The notes under the pieces: generated by a model
Database searches by the model: none
Seen by the model: the letters and a program-made list of their open reading frames with translations, nothing else
Told to the model about the DNA's origin: nothing
In this document: positions 8,511-16,924 of the stretch, piece by piece
How the letters are laid out: each line of letters begins with the position of its first letter
How positions within the stretch are numbered: the first letter of the stretch is position 1
Made by a program: the position numbers and the translations under genes
Assembly (NCBI GenBank): GCA_937996595.1
Contig: CALKVC010000090.1
Location: 1-44,391, forward strand
Source of the DNA: an uncultured Chitinophagaceae bacterium
GTDB taxonomy: Bacteria; Bacteroidota; Bacteroidia; Chitinophagales; Chitinophagaceae
Direction of reading: 5' to 3'
Length of the DNA: 44,391 bases

Positions 8511-9392
8511 ATGAAAATCATGGATGGTAAAATTGTATCACAGGCAGTTAAAGACCGCCTGAAAGAAGCCATAGGACAATTGGTTTCACAGCAAAAGAAA
8601 ACGCCGCACCTGGCTGCCATACTGGTAGGAAGCAATGGCGCCAGCGAAACTTACGTAGCCAGTAAAATAAAGAATTGTGCGGAAGTTGGTTTCAGGAGCT
8701 CACTGATAAGGCTGGACGAAAACTGCTCTGAAGAAAATTTAGCAGATGCAATAAATAAACTTAACCAGGATGATGATGTTGATGGCATCCTGGTGCAGTT
8801 ACCACTTCCAAAACATATCAATGAAGAAAAGATCATCAGCCTGGTTAACCCTGACAAGGATGTTGACGGTTTTCATCCGCTCAACGCCGGTAAACTCATG
8901 CAGGGCCTTCCCGCTTTCATACCGGCCACGCCCTTCGGCATCATGCTGCTGCTGGAGCACTACGGTATTGAAACACCTGGTAAGCATGCCGTTGTTATAG
9001 GCAGGAGCAATATCGTAGGCAGGCCCATAAGCATTCTGCTTAACCAGAACAGCTACCCCGGAAACTGCACAGTAACGGTATGCCATAGCCGAACAAAAAA
9101 CCTGAAGGAAATCTGCCGGCAGGGCGATATCATCATTGCTGCTCTGGGCAAACCGGGCTTCCTTACCGCAGACATGGTTAAAGAGGATGCCGTGGTAATA
9201 GATGTTGGTATCACCAGGGTTACAGACCCGGGTAAAAAAAGCGGCTTTGCCATCAAAGGCGACGTTGATTTTGAACAGGTGGCTCCCAAATGCAGTTACA
9301 TTACCCCCGTACCCGGAGGTGTAGGGCTTATGACAATTGCGGCATTGCTGAAAAATACCTATCATGCATACACGAACAAGATAAAAGGTTAA
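8511..9392 (+). CDS. folD: Bifunctional methylenetetrahydrofolate dehydrogenase/cyclohydrolase FolD
   Basis: This cytoplasmic enzyme interconverts 5,10-methylene-THF and 10-formyl-THF, supplying one-carbon units for purine and formyl-Met synthesis. All the family landmarks are present in 293 residues, a normal length. YVASK at 48-52 contains the catalytic Tyr and Lys. VQLPLPKHI is at 95-103, PDKDVDGF at 114-121, the NADP-binding GRSNIVGRP at 164-172, and PVPGGVG at 266-272. The start could be Met1 or Met4 (8520), and nothing decides firmly between them. It is the first gene of a plus-strand run and lies divergent from the PorV-like gene. queE begins 7 bases after its stop, so they are almost surely co-transcribed. 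Confidence 0.97.
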   Translation: MKIMDGKIVSQAVKDRLKEAIGQLVSQQKKTPHLAAILVGSNGASETYVASKIKNCAEVGFRSSLIRLDENCSEENLADAINKLNQDDDVDGILVQLPLPKHINEEKIISLVNPDKDVDGFHPLNAGKLMQGLPAFIPATPFGIMLLLEHYGIETPGKHAVVIGRSNIVGRPISILLNQNSYPGNCTVTVCHSRTKNLKEICRQGDIIIAALGKPGFLTADMVKEDAVVIDVGITRVTDPGKKSGFAIKGDVDFEQVAPKCSYITPVPGGVGLMTIAALLKNTYHAYTNKIKG

Positions 9393-9399
9393 AACGAAA

Positions 9400-10059
9400 A
9401 TGGAAGCGCCAACCCAAACCATAAAACATCCCGTCTCCGCTGAAGCATTACCGGTGATGGAACTTTTTTACAGCATACAGGGTGAAGGTTTCCACCAGGG
9501 CAGGGCTGCCTTTTTCATTAGGCTTGGCGGCTGTGATGTAGGATGCGTATGGTGCGATGTGAAGGAAAGCTGGGATGCTTCACAACATCCGAAAATGTAT
9601 GTTAAGGATATTGTTGAAACCGTAAAACAGTTTTCCAAAACCCCGAAAGGAAAGAAAAAACCGCTTGTTGTTATTACAGGCGGTGAACCTTTGATGCATA
9701 ACCTGGATGAACTAACCGGTTCACTGCGGTTAGCCGGTTTTGAAACCAATATTGAAACATCCGGCGCCTATCCCGTAAGCGGCACCTGGGACTGGATATG
9801 CCTGTCGCCCAAAAAATTCAAAGGGCCGTTACCGGAAAACTTACCCCTTGCCAGCGAACTGAAAATAATCGTATTCAACCAGTCAGATTTTGGCTGGGCT
9901 GAACAATACGCCGCCATGGTTTCACCAAACTGCAGGCTGTACCTGCAGCCGGAATGGGATAAGTCTGCATCTATCACCCCTTTAATCACCGAATACATAC
10001 TGCAGCACCCCGAATGGGAATTATCACTGCAGTTGCATAAGTATATTAACATGCCCTGA
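9400..10059 (+). CDS. queE: 7-carboxy-7-deazaguanine synthase QueE (radical SAM)
   Basis: QueE converts 6-carboxy-tetrahydropterin to 7-carboxy-7-deazaguanine in the queuosine tRNA-modification pathway. The 219-residue protein has the radical-SAM cluster motif CDVGCVWC (Cys45, Cys49, Cys52), the substrate-side MELFYSIQGEGFHQG at 20-34, and TGGEP at 93-97 for SAM binding, followed by NIETSG at 117-122. This CX3CX2C form is the ordinary radical-SAM spacing. The gene starts 7 bases downstream of folD, so it is likely expressed from the folD promoter. No other queuosine gene is visible in the window. Confidence 0.93.
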   Translation: MEAPTQTIKHPVSAEALPVMELFYSIQGEGFHQGRAAFFIRLGGCDVGCVWCDVKESWDASQHPKMYVKDIVETVKQFSKTPKGKKKPLVVITGGEPLMHNLDELTGSLRLAGFETNIETSGAYPVSGTWDWICLSPKKFKGPLPENLPLASELKIIVFNQSDFGWAEQYAAMVSPNCRLYLQPEWDKSASITPLITEYILQHPEWELSLQLHKYINMP

Positions 10060-10123
10060 TCTTTAACAATACATATATAAACAGTGTGTTTTTTCGTTAT
10101 ACCTTCACCCGATGATCCACACA

Positions 10124-12061
10124 ATGAAAAAAGCCATCATATCCCTCTATAAACCGGCCCTTACCTTTTTTACCTTTATTATATTTTCGTACTCAGCTGA
10201 TGCACAATGGTATGACCCTGATAAAGTGAACAAGAAAGCCGGGGAAATATACGGGCAGGCCTATGAAGAAGCCCAGGATGGCCGGTACAGGGAGGCGATC
10301 CGGCACCTGGATGAAGCGCTTAAACTGGATCCGAAATTCGTAGATGTATATTTATCACGGGCTGGCATACACGCAAATTTGAAAGATTACGTTTCTTCCG
10401 TCAGCGATTTCAGCACAGCTATTTCCATGGACCCTGTTTACTCCCAGGCCTATATGCTCCCTTATTCCATATCACTGGCAGGAACCGGTAATTTCAGCAA
10501 GGCACTGGAAGCCGTAACAGTTTTTCTAAATACTCCCGGGCTCAACAAACAGAGCATACAAGCCGGAAACTACCGTAAAAGAGTATACGAATTTGCCATA
10601 GCGCATGAAAACAAATTTCCAACCGGCGACTATGTATTTGCACCGCTCAACCTCGGCGACAGCATCAACAGCGAATCCCTGGAATATTTCCCCTCCATTA
10701 CCATAGACGGAAGCAGGATGATTTTCACCCGCCGGTATAACAATGATGAAGACTTTTATGAAAGCCATTTTGAAAACGGTACCTGGGGCAAGGCACAGCC
10801 TGTTGGCGGAAAGATAAATACCAACCTCAATGAAGGGGCACAGAACATTTCGCAGGATGGGCAATGGCTGATATTCACCGGTTGTAATTACCCGGAAGGC
10901 CAGGGAAGCTGCGACCTGTACATTGCCTATAAAACAAAAAAGGGCACCTGGTCGGAACCCGAAAACATGGGCCCGGTTGTTAATACAGATTACTGGGAAT
11001 CATCTCCATCACTTTCGCCCGACAAAAAAGACCTGTACTTTGCCAGCAGCCGTGAAGGAGGATATGGCGGCAAAGATATCTGGGTAACACACCGCCTCCC
11101 AACCGGCAAATGGAGCAGGCCCGTGAACCTGGGGCCAGATATTAACAGCAGCGCCGATGAAAGCTGCCCGTTCATACATGCTGATAACCAGACACTGTAT
11201 TTTAACAGCAACGGCCATATGGGATACGGACTCACCGACCTGTTCCTTACGAGGAAAACCAGTGACAGTACCTGGAGCAAACCGGAAAACCTGGGATACC
11301 CGGTAAATACCATTGATGATGAAGGATCGCTGATAGTGGCTTCAGATGGAAAAACCTCCTATTATGCCAGTGACCGGAGCGATTCGAAAGGAGGCCTTGA
11401 CCTGTACAGTTTTACTTTGAAGGAGAATATCCGTGCTGCCCGCACCCATTGGGTGAAAGGCAGGGTATTCGACAAGAAAACAAATGCCGGCATACCTTCT
11501 TCCGTGGAGCTAACAGAGATAGGTACACGAAGAGTGATGTCCAGGCTGCAGACGGACGAAGACGGCAATTACCTGGTAACCCTTCCGGCAGGGAAAGATT
11601 ATGCCTTTAATGTGAACCGGAAAGGATATCTTTTTTATTCCGATAACTTCGCGGTTACCGGTAACAGCATAGATTCATTCCTGGTGATTGATATACCATT
11701 GCAACCGGTGGAAACCGGCGCTTCAATCATACTGAAGAATATTTTCTTTGACGTGAATAAATTTCAACTGAAACCGGAATCCATCACAGAGCTTGACAAG
11801 ATCGTGATGATGCTTAATGAAAATCCACGTGTAAAGATCCAGATAAGCGGGCACACCGACAATGCCGGCAGGGATGCCGACAATATTGCGTTAAGCCAGC
11901 AACGGGCCATGGCAGTAAGGAGTTACCTGGTTGGTAAAAACATTGCTGCTGAGCGAATCAGCTATAAAGGGTTCGGTGCAACAAAACCCATTGCCAGCAA
12001 TGAAAGCGAACAGGGTAAAGCACTGAACCGCCGCACCGAACTGGTAATCACATCCGATTAA
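10124..12061 (+). CDS. PorE-like TPR / PD40 beta-propeller / CRD / OmpA-family protein
   Basis: The start is the ATG at 10124 (a weaker ATG lies at 10112), because it opens a normal signal peptide, MKKAIISLYKPALTFFTF, ending SADAQW. The 645-residue product then has, in order, TPR helices at about 40-160; five PD40/WD40-like blades at about 190-435 (for example SPSLSPDKKDLYFAS); a carboxypeptidase-regulatory-like fold at about 443-525 (VKGRVFDKKTNAGIP); and a C-terminal OmpA domain at about 535-645. The OmpA domain has the peptidoglycan-binding signature GHTDNAG and LSQQRA, ending NRRTEL. This is the domain order of PorE, the T9SS protein thought to tie the machine to peptidoglycan. PorE proper is a lipoprotein, but no Cys follows this signal peptide. 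It may be a paralog rather than the true T9SS component. Confidence 0.85.
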   Translation: MKKAIISLYKPALTFFTFIIFSYSADAQWYDPDKVNKKAGEIYGQAYEEAQDGRYREAIRHLDEALKLDPKFVDVYLSRAGIHANLKDYVSSVSDFSTAISMDPVYSQAYMLPYSISLAGTGNFSKALEAVTVFLNTPGLNKQSIQAGNYRKRVYEFAIAHENKFPTGDYVFAPLNLGDSINSESLEYFPSITIDGSRMIFTRRYNNDEDFYESHFENGTWGKAQPVGGKINTNLNEGAQNISQDGQWLIFTGCNYPEGQGSCDLYIAYKTKKGTWSEPENMGPVVNTDYWESSPSLSPDKKDLYFASSREGGYGGKDIWVTHRLPTGKWSRPVNLGPDINSSADESCPFIHADNQTLYFNSNGHMGYGLTDLFLTRKTSDSTWSKPENLGYPVNTIDDEGSLIVASDGKTSYYASDRSDSKGGLDLYSFTLKENIRAARTHWVKGRVFDKKTNAGIPSSVELTEIGTRRVMSRLQTDEDGNYLVTLPAGKDYAFNVNRKGYLFYSDNFAVTGNSIDSFLVIDIPLQPVETGASIILKNIFFDVNKFQLKPESITELDKIVMMLNENPRVKIQISGHTDNAGRDADNIALSQQRAMAVRSYLVGKNIAAERISYKGFGATKPIASNESEQGKALNRRTELVITSD

Positions 12062-12070
12062 TTCTTTAAT

Positions 12071-12097
12071 ATTGTTCATCCGTACAGTATGAACAAT
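12071..12097 (+). promoter_or_regulatory. Inverted repeat covering the dprA start codon
   Basis: ATTGTTCAT at 12071-12079 is the exact reverse complement of ATGAACAAT at 12089-12097, with a 9-base loop between. The right arm starts with the dprA initiation codon, so folding of the mRNA would hide it. TAATATTG at 12068-12075, a one-mismatch -7 box, overlaps the left arm. If that box is the promoter, most of the left arm would not be in the transcript and the repeat would act as DNA only. Confidence 0.5.
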
Positions 12098-13189
12098 GAT
12101 CTCATTTACCAGATTGCCCTCACATCAGTACCACAGGTAGGTGATGTACATGCCAAATCGCTCATAAACATATTCGGTAACGCCGAATCTGTATTTAAAG
12201 CGCCCAAAAGGCACCTGGAAAAAATTGAAGGAATCGGAAGCGTAAGGGCTTCCGGTATCAAGCAATTTAATGATTTCAAAACCTGTGAAGAAGAAGCAGC
12301 TTTTCTTGAAAAATACCGAATCCGGGCGCTTTTTATCAACCATAAAGATTACCCGCAGCGACTGCTGAACTGTTACGACAGCCCGGCACTGCTCTACTAT
12401 AAGGGAAATGCGGACCTGAATAACAGCAAGATAGTATCGGTTGTGGGTACACGAAATCATTCTGATTATGGCAGGCAGGTATGCGAAGAACTGGTGGAAG
12501 GGCTTAAAAACCTGCAGGTACTCGTAATCAGCGGCCTCGCATTCGGTATTGATACTATTGCACACAGGGCCGCAATAAAATACTCGCTGCCAACGGTGGG
12601 TGTGGTTGCTCACGGACTTGACAGGATCTATCCGCCCCAGAATAACAGCCTGGCAAAACAGATGATTGAAAATGGCGGCCTGCTTACAGATTTTAAAAGC
12701 GGCACCGCACCCGATAAACAGAATTTTCCTAAAAGGAACCGGATTGTTGCCGGCATATGCGATGCATTGATAGTGATTGAATCTGCCGGCAAAGGCGGTT
12801 CACTCATCACAGCAGAGCTGGCTAACAGCTATAATAAAGATGTATTTGCCATACCCGGAAGGGTTACAGACAGCAGGAGCGAAGGCTGCAATTACCTGGT
12901 TAAAAGTAACAAAGCTTCATTGATTACCGGTGCCGGCGACCTGCTGGATTGTATGAACTGGATGCTAAAGGAAAAACCAAGAAAAGCAACCCAACGGGAG
13001 CTGTTCATAGAAATGAGTGCTGCAGAAAAATTAATAACCGGCCTGCTGATGCAAAAACAATCCTGCGGAATAGATGAACTGTATATCACCAGCGGCCTTA
13101 GTTGCAGCGAAACGGCACAGGCATTGCTGATGCTTGAAATGCAGGGCATTATTGTTTCATTACCGGGGAAATTATACAAGATGGCCTGA
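12089..13189 (+). CDS. dprA: DNA-processing protein DprA/Smf
   Basis: DprA loads RecA onto incoming single-stranded DNA during natural transformation and is found widely, even in bacteria not known to be competent. The 366-residue protein has an N-terminal helix-hairpin-helix region (about 35-60, KIEGIGSVRASGIK), the Rossmann-like core with VGTR at 119-122, SGLAFGID at 148-155, HGLDRIYPP at 175-183, and NFPKRNRIVAG at 212-222. After GKGGSLITAELA a C-terminal winged-helix domain covers about 305-366. Length and order match the family. It sits between the PorE-like gene (27-base gap) and guaB, all on the plus strand. The start codon lies in one arm of an inverted repeat, a possible translational control. 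Confidence 0.95.
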   Translation: MNNDLIYQIALTSVPQVGDVHAKSLINIFGNAESVFKAPKRHLEKIEGIGSVRASGIKQFNDFKTCEEEAAFLEKYRIRALFINHKDYPQRLLNCYDSPALLYYKGNADLNNSKIVSVVGTRNHSDYGRQVCEELVEGLKNLQVLVISGLAFGIDTIAHRAAIKYSLPTVGVVAHGLDRIYPPQNNSLAKQMIENGGLLTDFKSGTAPDKQNFPKRNRIVAGICDALIVIESAGKGGSLITAELANSYNKDVFAIPGRVTDSRSEGCNYLVKSNKASLITGAGDLLDCMNWMLKEKPRKATQRELFIEMSAAEKLITGLLMQKQSCGIDELYITSGLSCSETAQALLMLEMQGIIVSLPGKLYKMA

Positions 13190-13241
13190 TGAATGTTGAT
13201 ACCGGTTTTCAGCATATCAGGAAATCAACTTATTTTCGCCT

Positions 13242-14735
13242 ATGGCAACAATAATCAACCCCAGCAATTCGGGCAAAACCGGCAAATTCTTCGGAGAGGG
13301 CTTAACGTTCGATGATGTATTACTCATGCCCGCCTACTCACAGATATTACCACGTGATGTAGACATCAGTACAAAACTTACAAAACAAATCACCCTAAAC
13401 ATACCCATGCTGAGCGCAGCCATGGATACCGTTACCGAGGCCCAGCTGGCCATTGCACTGGCCAGGGAAGGAGGACTTGGCATTTTACACAAGAATATGG
13501 CCATTGACCAGCAGGCAGACCAGGTAAGGAAAGTGAAAAGAAGTGAGAACGGGCTGATACTTGATCCCATTACGCTGAAACCCGATGCAACCATCGGCGA
13601 AGCCATGCGCCTGATGAGAGAAAACAAGATCGGGGGCATTCCCATTGTTGATGACACACAAATGCTGGTAGGCATACTTACCAACCGTGACCTGCGCTTT
13701 GAAACGAACAAGAAACTGAAAGTAAGCTCCGTGATGACCACAGAAAACCTCATTACGGCACCGGAAGGCACCGACCTTAAAAAAGCTGAACTCATATTTA
13801 AAAAGAATAAGATTGAAAAACTCCCGGTTGTTAACAAGGCCGGAAAACTGATTGGGCTGGTAACGTTTGGGGATATACTAAAACTGAAAAGCCATCCCAA
13901 TGCGGTTAAAGATTCTTTTGGCAGGCTGCTGGTGGGTGCCGGCGTGGGCATCACGAAGGATATATATGACAGGGTGGGCACACTGTACCAGGCTGGTGTG
14001 GATGTTATATGCCTTGACAGCGCCCATGGCCATACAAAAGGAGTGATCGATTCGCTGAAACAGATAAAAAAGACGTTCCGGAAACTGCAGATTATTGCCG
14101 GCAATGTAGGTACCGCAGCCGGGGCTAAAGCCCTGGCCGCCGCAGGAGCCGATGCGGTTAAAGTTGGTATAGGGCCCGGATCCATTTGCACAACCCGCAT
14201 TGTAGCCGGTACGGGGGTACCCCAGATAACTGCGGTAATGGAGGCTGCAAAAGCCCTGAAGGGAACCAATACAGGTATCATCAGTGATGGTGGCATCCGT
14301 TATACCGGCGATATGGTTAAAGCGTTGGCTGCAGGCGCTTCCTGTGTTATGATGGGTAATGTGTTTGCCGGTACGGAAGAAAGCCCGGGCGAAACCATCA
14401 TATATGAAGGAAGGAAATTCAAGCAATACCGAGGAATGGGTTCACTGGGCGCCATGGCACAGGGCAGCAGCGACCGGTATTTCCAGGACGTGGAGGATGA
14501 TGTAAAGAAATTCGTTCCGGAAGGCATTGAAGGAAGGGTGGCTTTTAAAGGACACCTGCGGGAAGTGGTACACCAGTTTACCGGCGGCTTAAGGGCAGGT
14601 ATGGGTTATTGCGGAGCAGAAAGCATACAAATGCTGCAACAGGCATCCTTTGTGCGGATCAGCAATGCCGGCATGCGTGAAAGCCATGCACACGACATAG
14701 ATATCACAAAAGAAGCGCCCAATTACAGCAGGTAA
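13242..14735 (+). CDS. guaB: Inosine-5'-monophosphate dehydrogenase GuaB
   Basis: GuaB oxidises IMP to XMP with NAD, the committing step of GTP synthesis. The 497-residue protein has the usual layout. The N-terminal barrel half contains FDDVLLMPAYS (23-33) and MLSAAMDTVTE (56-66). Two CBS domains lie at about 107-215. The second barrel half carries the catalytic loop GPGSICTT with Cys316, the IMP-binding SDGGIRYTGD at 348-357, and a flap region EGIEGRV at 427-433. No break is seen. It follows dprA by 52 bases. The next gene's best start is about 80 bases downstream, so a shared transcript is possible. Confidence 0.97.
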   Translation: MATIINPSNSGKTGKFFGEGLTFDDVLLMPAYSQILPRDVDISTKLTKQITLNIPMLSAAMDTVTEAQLAIALAREGGLGILHKNMAIDQQADQVRKVKRSENGLILDPITLKPDATIGEAMRLMRENKIGGIPIVDDTQMLVGILTNRDLRFETNKKLKVSSVMTTENLITAPEGTDLKKAELIFKKNKIEKLPVVNKAGKLIGLVTFGDILKLKSHPNAVKDSFGRLLVGAGVGITKDIYDRVGTLYQAGVDVICLDSAHGHTKGVIDSLKQIKKTFRKLQIIAGNVGTAAGAKALAAAGADAVKVGIGPGSICTTRIVAGTGVPQITAVMEAAKALKGTNTGIISDGGIRYTGDMVKALAAGASCVMMGNVFAGTEESPGETIIYEGRKFKQYRGMGSLGAMAQGSSDRYFQDVEDDVKKFVPEGIEGRVAFKGHLREVVHQFTGGLRAGMGYCGAESIQMLQQASFVRISNAGMRESHAHDIDITKEAPNYSR

Positions 14736-14817
14736 CAAAATGCGTTTATTCGTTACTGATATAAAGTCTCTTAAAATAATTCGCTTTCGCATCATAAATC
14801 AAAGTCAGAAATATCCA

Positions 14818-15981
14818 ATGAGATTTGCAGCGTTCAGGTTCCTGGTCATTCTTACCGTCTTGATTAACATACAAACGGGATTTGTATGCGCCCAGGATTC
14901 ATCAAGGCTTCGCATATCTTTGCTTACCTGTACACCGGGAGATGAATTGTATTCCATTTTCGGGCACAGCGCCATCAGGATAATAGACAGCAGCAATGCA
15001 GGTAATGATTATTATGACCTCGTTTACAATTACGGAACTTTTAATTTTGATGACGAAGGCTTTTACCTGAAATTCATGCGGGGCAAACTGCTTTATTTCA
15101 TCAGCCTGGAAAGGTTTGAAGATTTCAGGTTCCTCTATCAATCAACCAACCGGGGCATAACGGAACAGTTATTATACCTTTCGGAGAAAGAAAAAGAAGG
15201 CATCCAATTTGTGCTTAATGAAAACCTGAAAGAAGAAAACAAGTACTACAAGTATGATTTCTTTTTAGACAACTGTACAACCAGGCTGCGCGATATTATA
15301 GAAAAAAGCAAAAACCCCCAACCGAAATTCCCCGCCGTAATGCCGGGCAATACCAGGTTCAGGCAGGCTATACACCAATACCTTGACAGCGGTAAACAAT
15401 ACTGGAGCAAGCTTGGCATAGATATACTGCTTGGTGCAAAGACTGACAGGGTTATGACTTCCCGCGAACAACAGTTTCTTCCCGATAACCTGATGATGGC
15501 ATTGGAAAAAAGCACGCCCAAAATGTCGCTAACAACAACAAACCTGTATATACTGGAGCAAGACAATAAAAAGGACAACTTGTTTACACCTACCCTATGT
15601 TTTTCCCTGTTACTGACTTTTTATTTCCTTATCAGTTTGTCTGCCAAACCTTTTTTACAAACCATGCTTACCGGGATGGATGGCCTGCTTTTTTTCCTTA
15701 CCGGATTGCTGGGCGTAATCCTCTTGCTGATGTGGTTTTTCACAGACCATAGCATGACAAAAAACAACTATAATCTTCTGTGGGCAATTCCCTCCCACCT
15801 GGTAATGTCATTTTTTATCAGCAACAGAAAAAAAACGGTAAAACTGTATTTTCTTTTTACAAGCCTTTTAATGGCAGTGGTTTTGGCAGCATGGCTTTTT
15901 CTGCCACAGCAAATGAACAATTCGCTTATCCCATTTGTACTGCTATTAATGTACAGGTCGGCCATGCGGTATTATAAATAA
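14818..15981 (+). CDS. Lnb-like (DUF4105) membrane protein, probable lipoprotein N-acyltransferase
   Basis: I chose the ATG at 14818, which starts a good signal sequence (MRFAAFRFLVILTVLINI, then FVCAQD), over the frame's first ATG at 14740. The 387-residue product has a periplasmic domain with FGHSAIR (His50) and DNCTTRLRD (Cys153), the conserved His and Cys of the Lnb N-terminal domain formerly called DUF4105. About five membrane helices follow, from FTPTLCFSLLLTFYFLISL to SLIPFVLLLMYRS. Bacteroidota lack Lnt, and proteins of this family have been shown in Bacteroides to N-acylate lipoproteins. Assigning that activity here is inference by family, and DUF4105 proteins often occur as paralogs. 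It follows guaB on the same strand. Confidence 0.75.
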   Translation: MRFAAFRFLVILTVLINIQTGFVCAQDSSRLRISLLTCTPGDELYSIFGHSAIRIIDSSNAGNDYYDLVYNYGTFNFDDEGFYLKFMRGKLLYFISLERFEDFRFLYQSTNRGITEQLLYLSEKEKEGIQFVLNENLKEENKYYKYDFFLDNCTTRLRDIIEKSKNPQPKFPAVMPGNTRFRQAIHQYLDSGKQYWSKLGIDILLGAKTDRVMTSREQQFLPDNLMMALEKSTPKMSLTTTNLYILEQDNKKDNLFTPTLCFSLLLTFYFLISLSAKPFLQTMLTGMDGLLFFLTGLLGVILLLMWFFTDHSMTKNNYNLLWAIPSHLVMSFFISNRKKTVKLYFLFTSLLMAVVLAAWLFLPQQMNNSLIPFVLLLMYRSAMRYYK

Positions 15982-16062
15982 TAACAGGCGGAAATAACAG
16001 GAATTCGATATCCTTATAATAAGGCCCAAATTCTTAACTAAATGCTTGTACGGTATAAAAAA

Positions 16063-16854
16063 ATGGAAACCAAATACATTACATACCAGGAAAGCAGGAT
16101 CTGTTACCATACAGCCGGTTCCGGAACAGCTGTTATGCTTATACATGGTTTTGCCGAAGACAGCAGCATTTGGAAGAAACAGGTTGATTTCCTGCAAAAT
16201 AGTTTCCGGCTCATTTTACCCGACCTACCAGGCTGCGGTCATTCTGATGCTATAAACAACCCTAACCCCGGTTTGGAAGAATTTGCTGCCATAATAAAAA
16301 TCATCCTGGAAAACGAAGAAATACATGCCTGTACCATGATCGGGCATAGCCTGGGAGGATATATCACACTTGCTTTTGCAGAAAAATATCCGGGTATGCT
16401 TAATGCTTTCGGGCTTTTCCACTCAACAGCTTATGCAGATGATGAAGCAAAGCGGGTAAGCAGGGCAAAATCGATAGAATTCATAACCCGGAATGGATCT
16501 GAAGCATTTTTAAGAACAAGTATACCAGGATTATTTTCAGATCAGGGCAACGCTGCAAATATTAATACGTTAATTGAGAAAGGGGCTTTAATAAAACCGG
16601 CAACACTGATTCAATATTATCATGGTATGCTGGGCAGGCCAGATAGAAGTGATATTTTAACAAATTCGCGGGTACCTGTGTTATTTATAATAGGGAAATA
16701 TGATATGGCAGTCCCTTTCAGGCACAGCCTCGAACAATGCCATATGCCAAAAAAATCGCATATACACATTCTGCGGAACAGCGCCCATATGGGCATGTTG
16801 GAAGAACCGGGCAGATCTAATGAAATATTAGCGAATTTTTTACTAAATCCGTAA
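16063..16854 (+). CDS. Alpha/beta-fold hydrolase
   Basis: The start is placed at ATG 16063, which puts the family N-terminus (METKYITYQ) first; an in-frame ATG at 16042 adds seven unlikely residues. The 263-residue protein has no signal peptide and should be cytoplasmic. It shows the oxyanion HG motif (MLIHGFAED, about 25-33), the nucleophile elbow GHSLGG with Ser96, and the catalytic acid in GKYDMAVPF (Asp214). The His is in NSAHMGMLEEP (His242), so the triad is complete. The substrate is unknown. Such proteins range from esterases and C-C hydrolases to haloperoxidase-like enzymes. It stands 81 bases from the Lnb-like gene and 70 from the PKD gene, with no strong signals in either gap. Confidence 0.88.
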   Translation: METKYITYQESRICYHTAGSGTAVMLIHGFAEDSSIWKKQVDFLQNSFRLILPDLPGCGHSDAINNPNPGLEEFAAIIKIILENEEIHACTMIGHSLGGYITLAFAEKYPGMLNAFGLFHSTAYADDEAKRVSRAKSIEFITRNGSEAFLRTSIPGLFSDQGNAANINTLIEKGALIKPATLIQYYHGMLGRPDRSDILTNSRVPVLFIIGKYDMAVPFRHSLEQCHMPKKSHIHILRNSAHMGMLEEPGRSNEILANFLLNP

Positions 16855-16924
16855 AGATAAACTACATGCCAGACAGCTATTTTATTACATTTACAGTCTT
16901 AACCTAGATACTTTTTAATTTTAG

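Noticed and set aside
10124..12061. Calling the OmpA-family gene porE outright
   Set aside because: The domain order fits but the lipobox is missing and paralogs of this architecture are common, so the symbol is withheld.
13334..14296. Long antisense open frame (320 codons) opposite guaB
   Set aside because: It mirrors the guaB reading frame, is rich in Ser/Pro/Ala runs typical of antisense shadows, and has no recognisable domain.
14740..14817. Longer N-terminus for the Lnb-like protein
   Set aside because: The extra 26 residues are basic and precede a normal signal sequence starting at 14818.
16916..16923. TAATTTTA as a promoter for the first PKD gene
   Set aside because: It ends one base before the ATG and lacks the final G, so it is more likely chance in AT-rich DNA.
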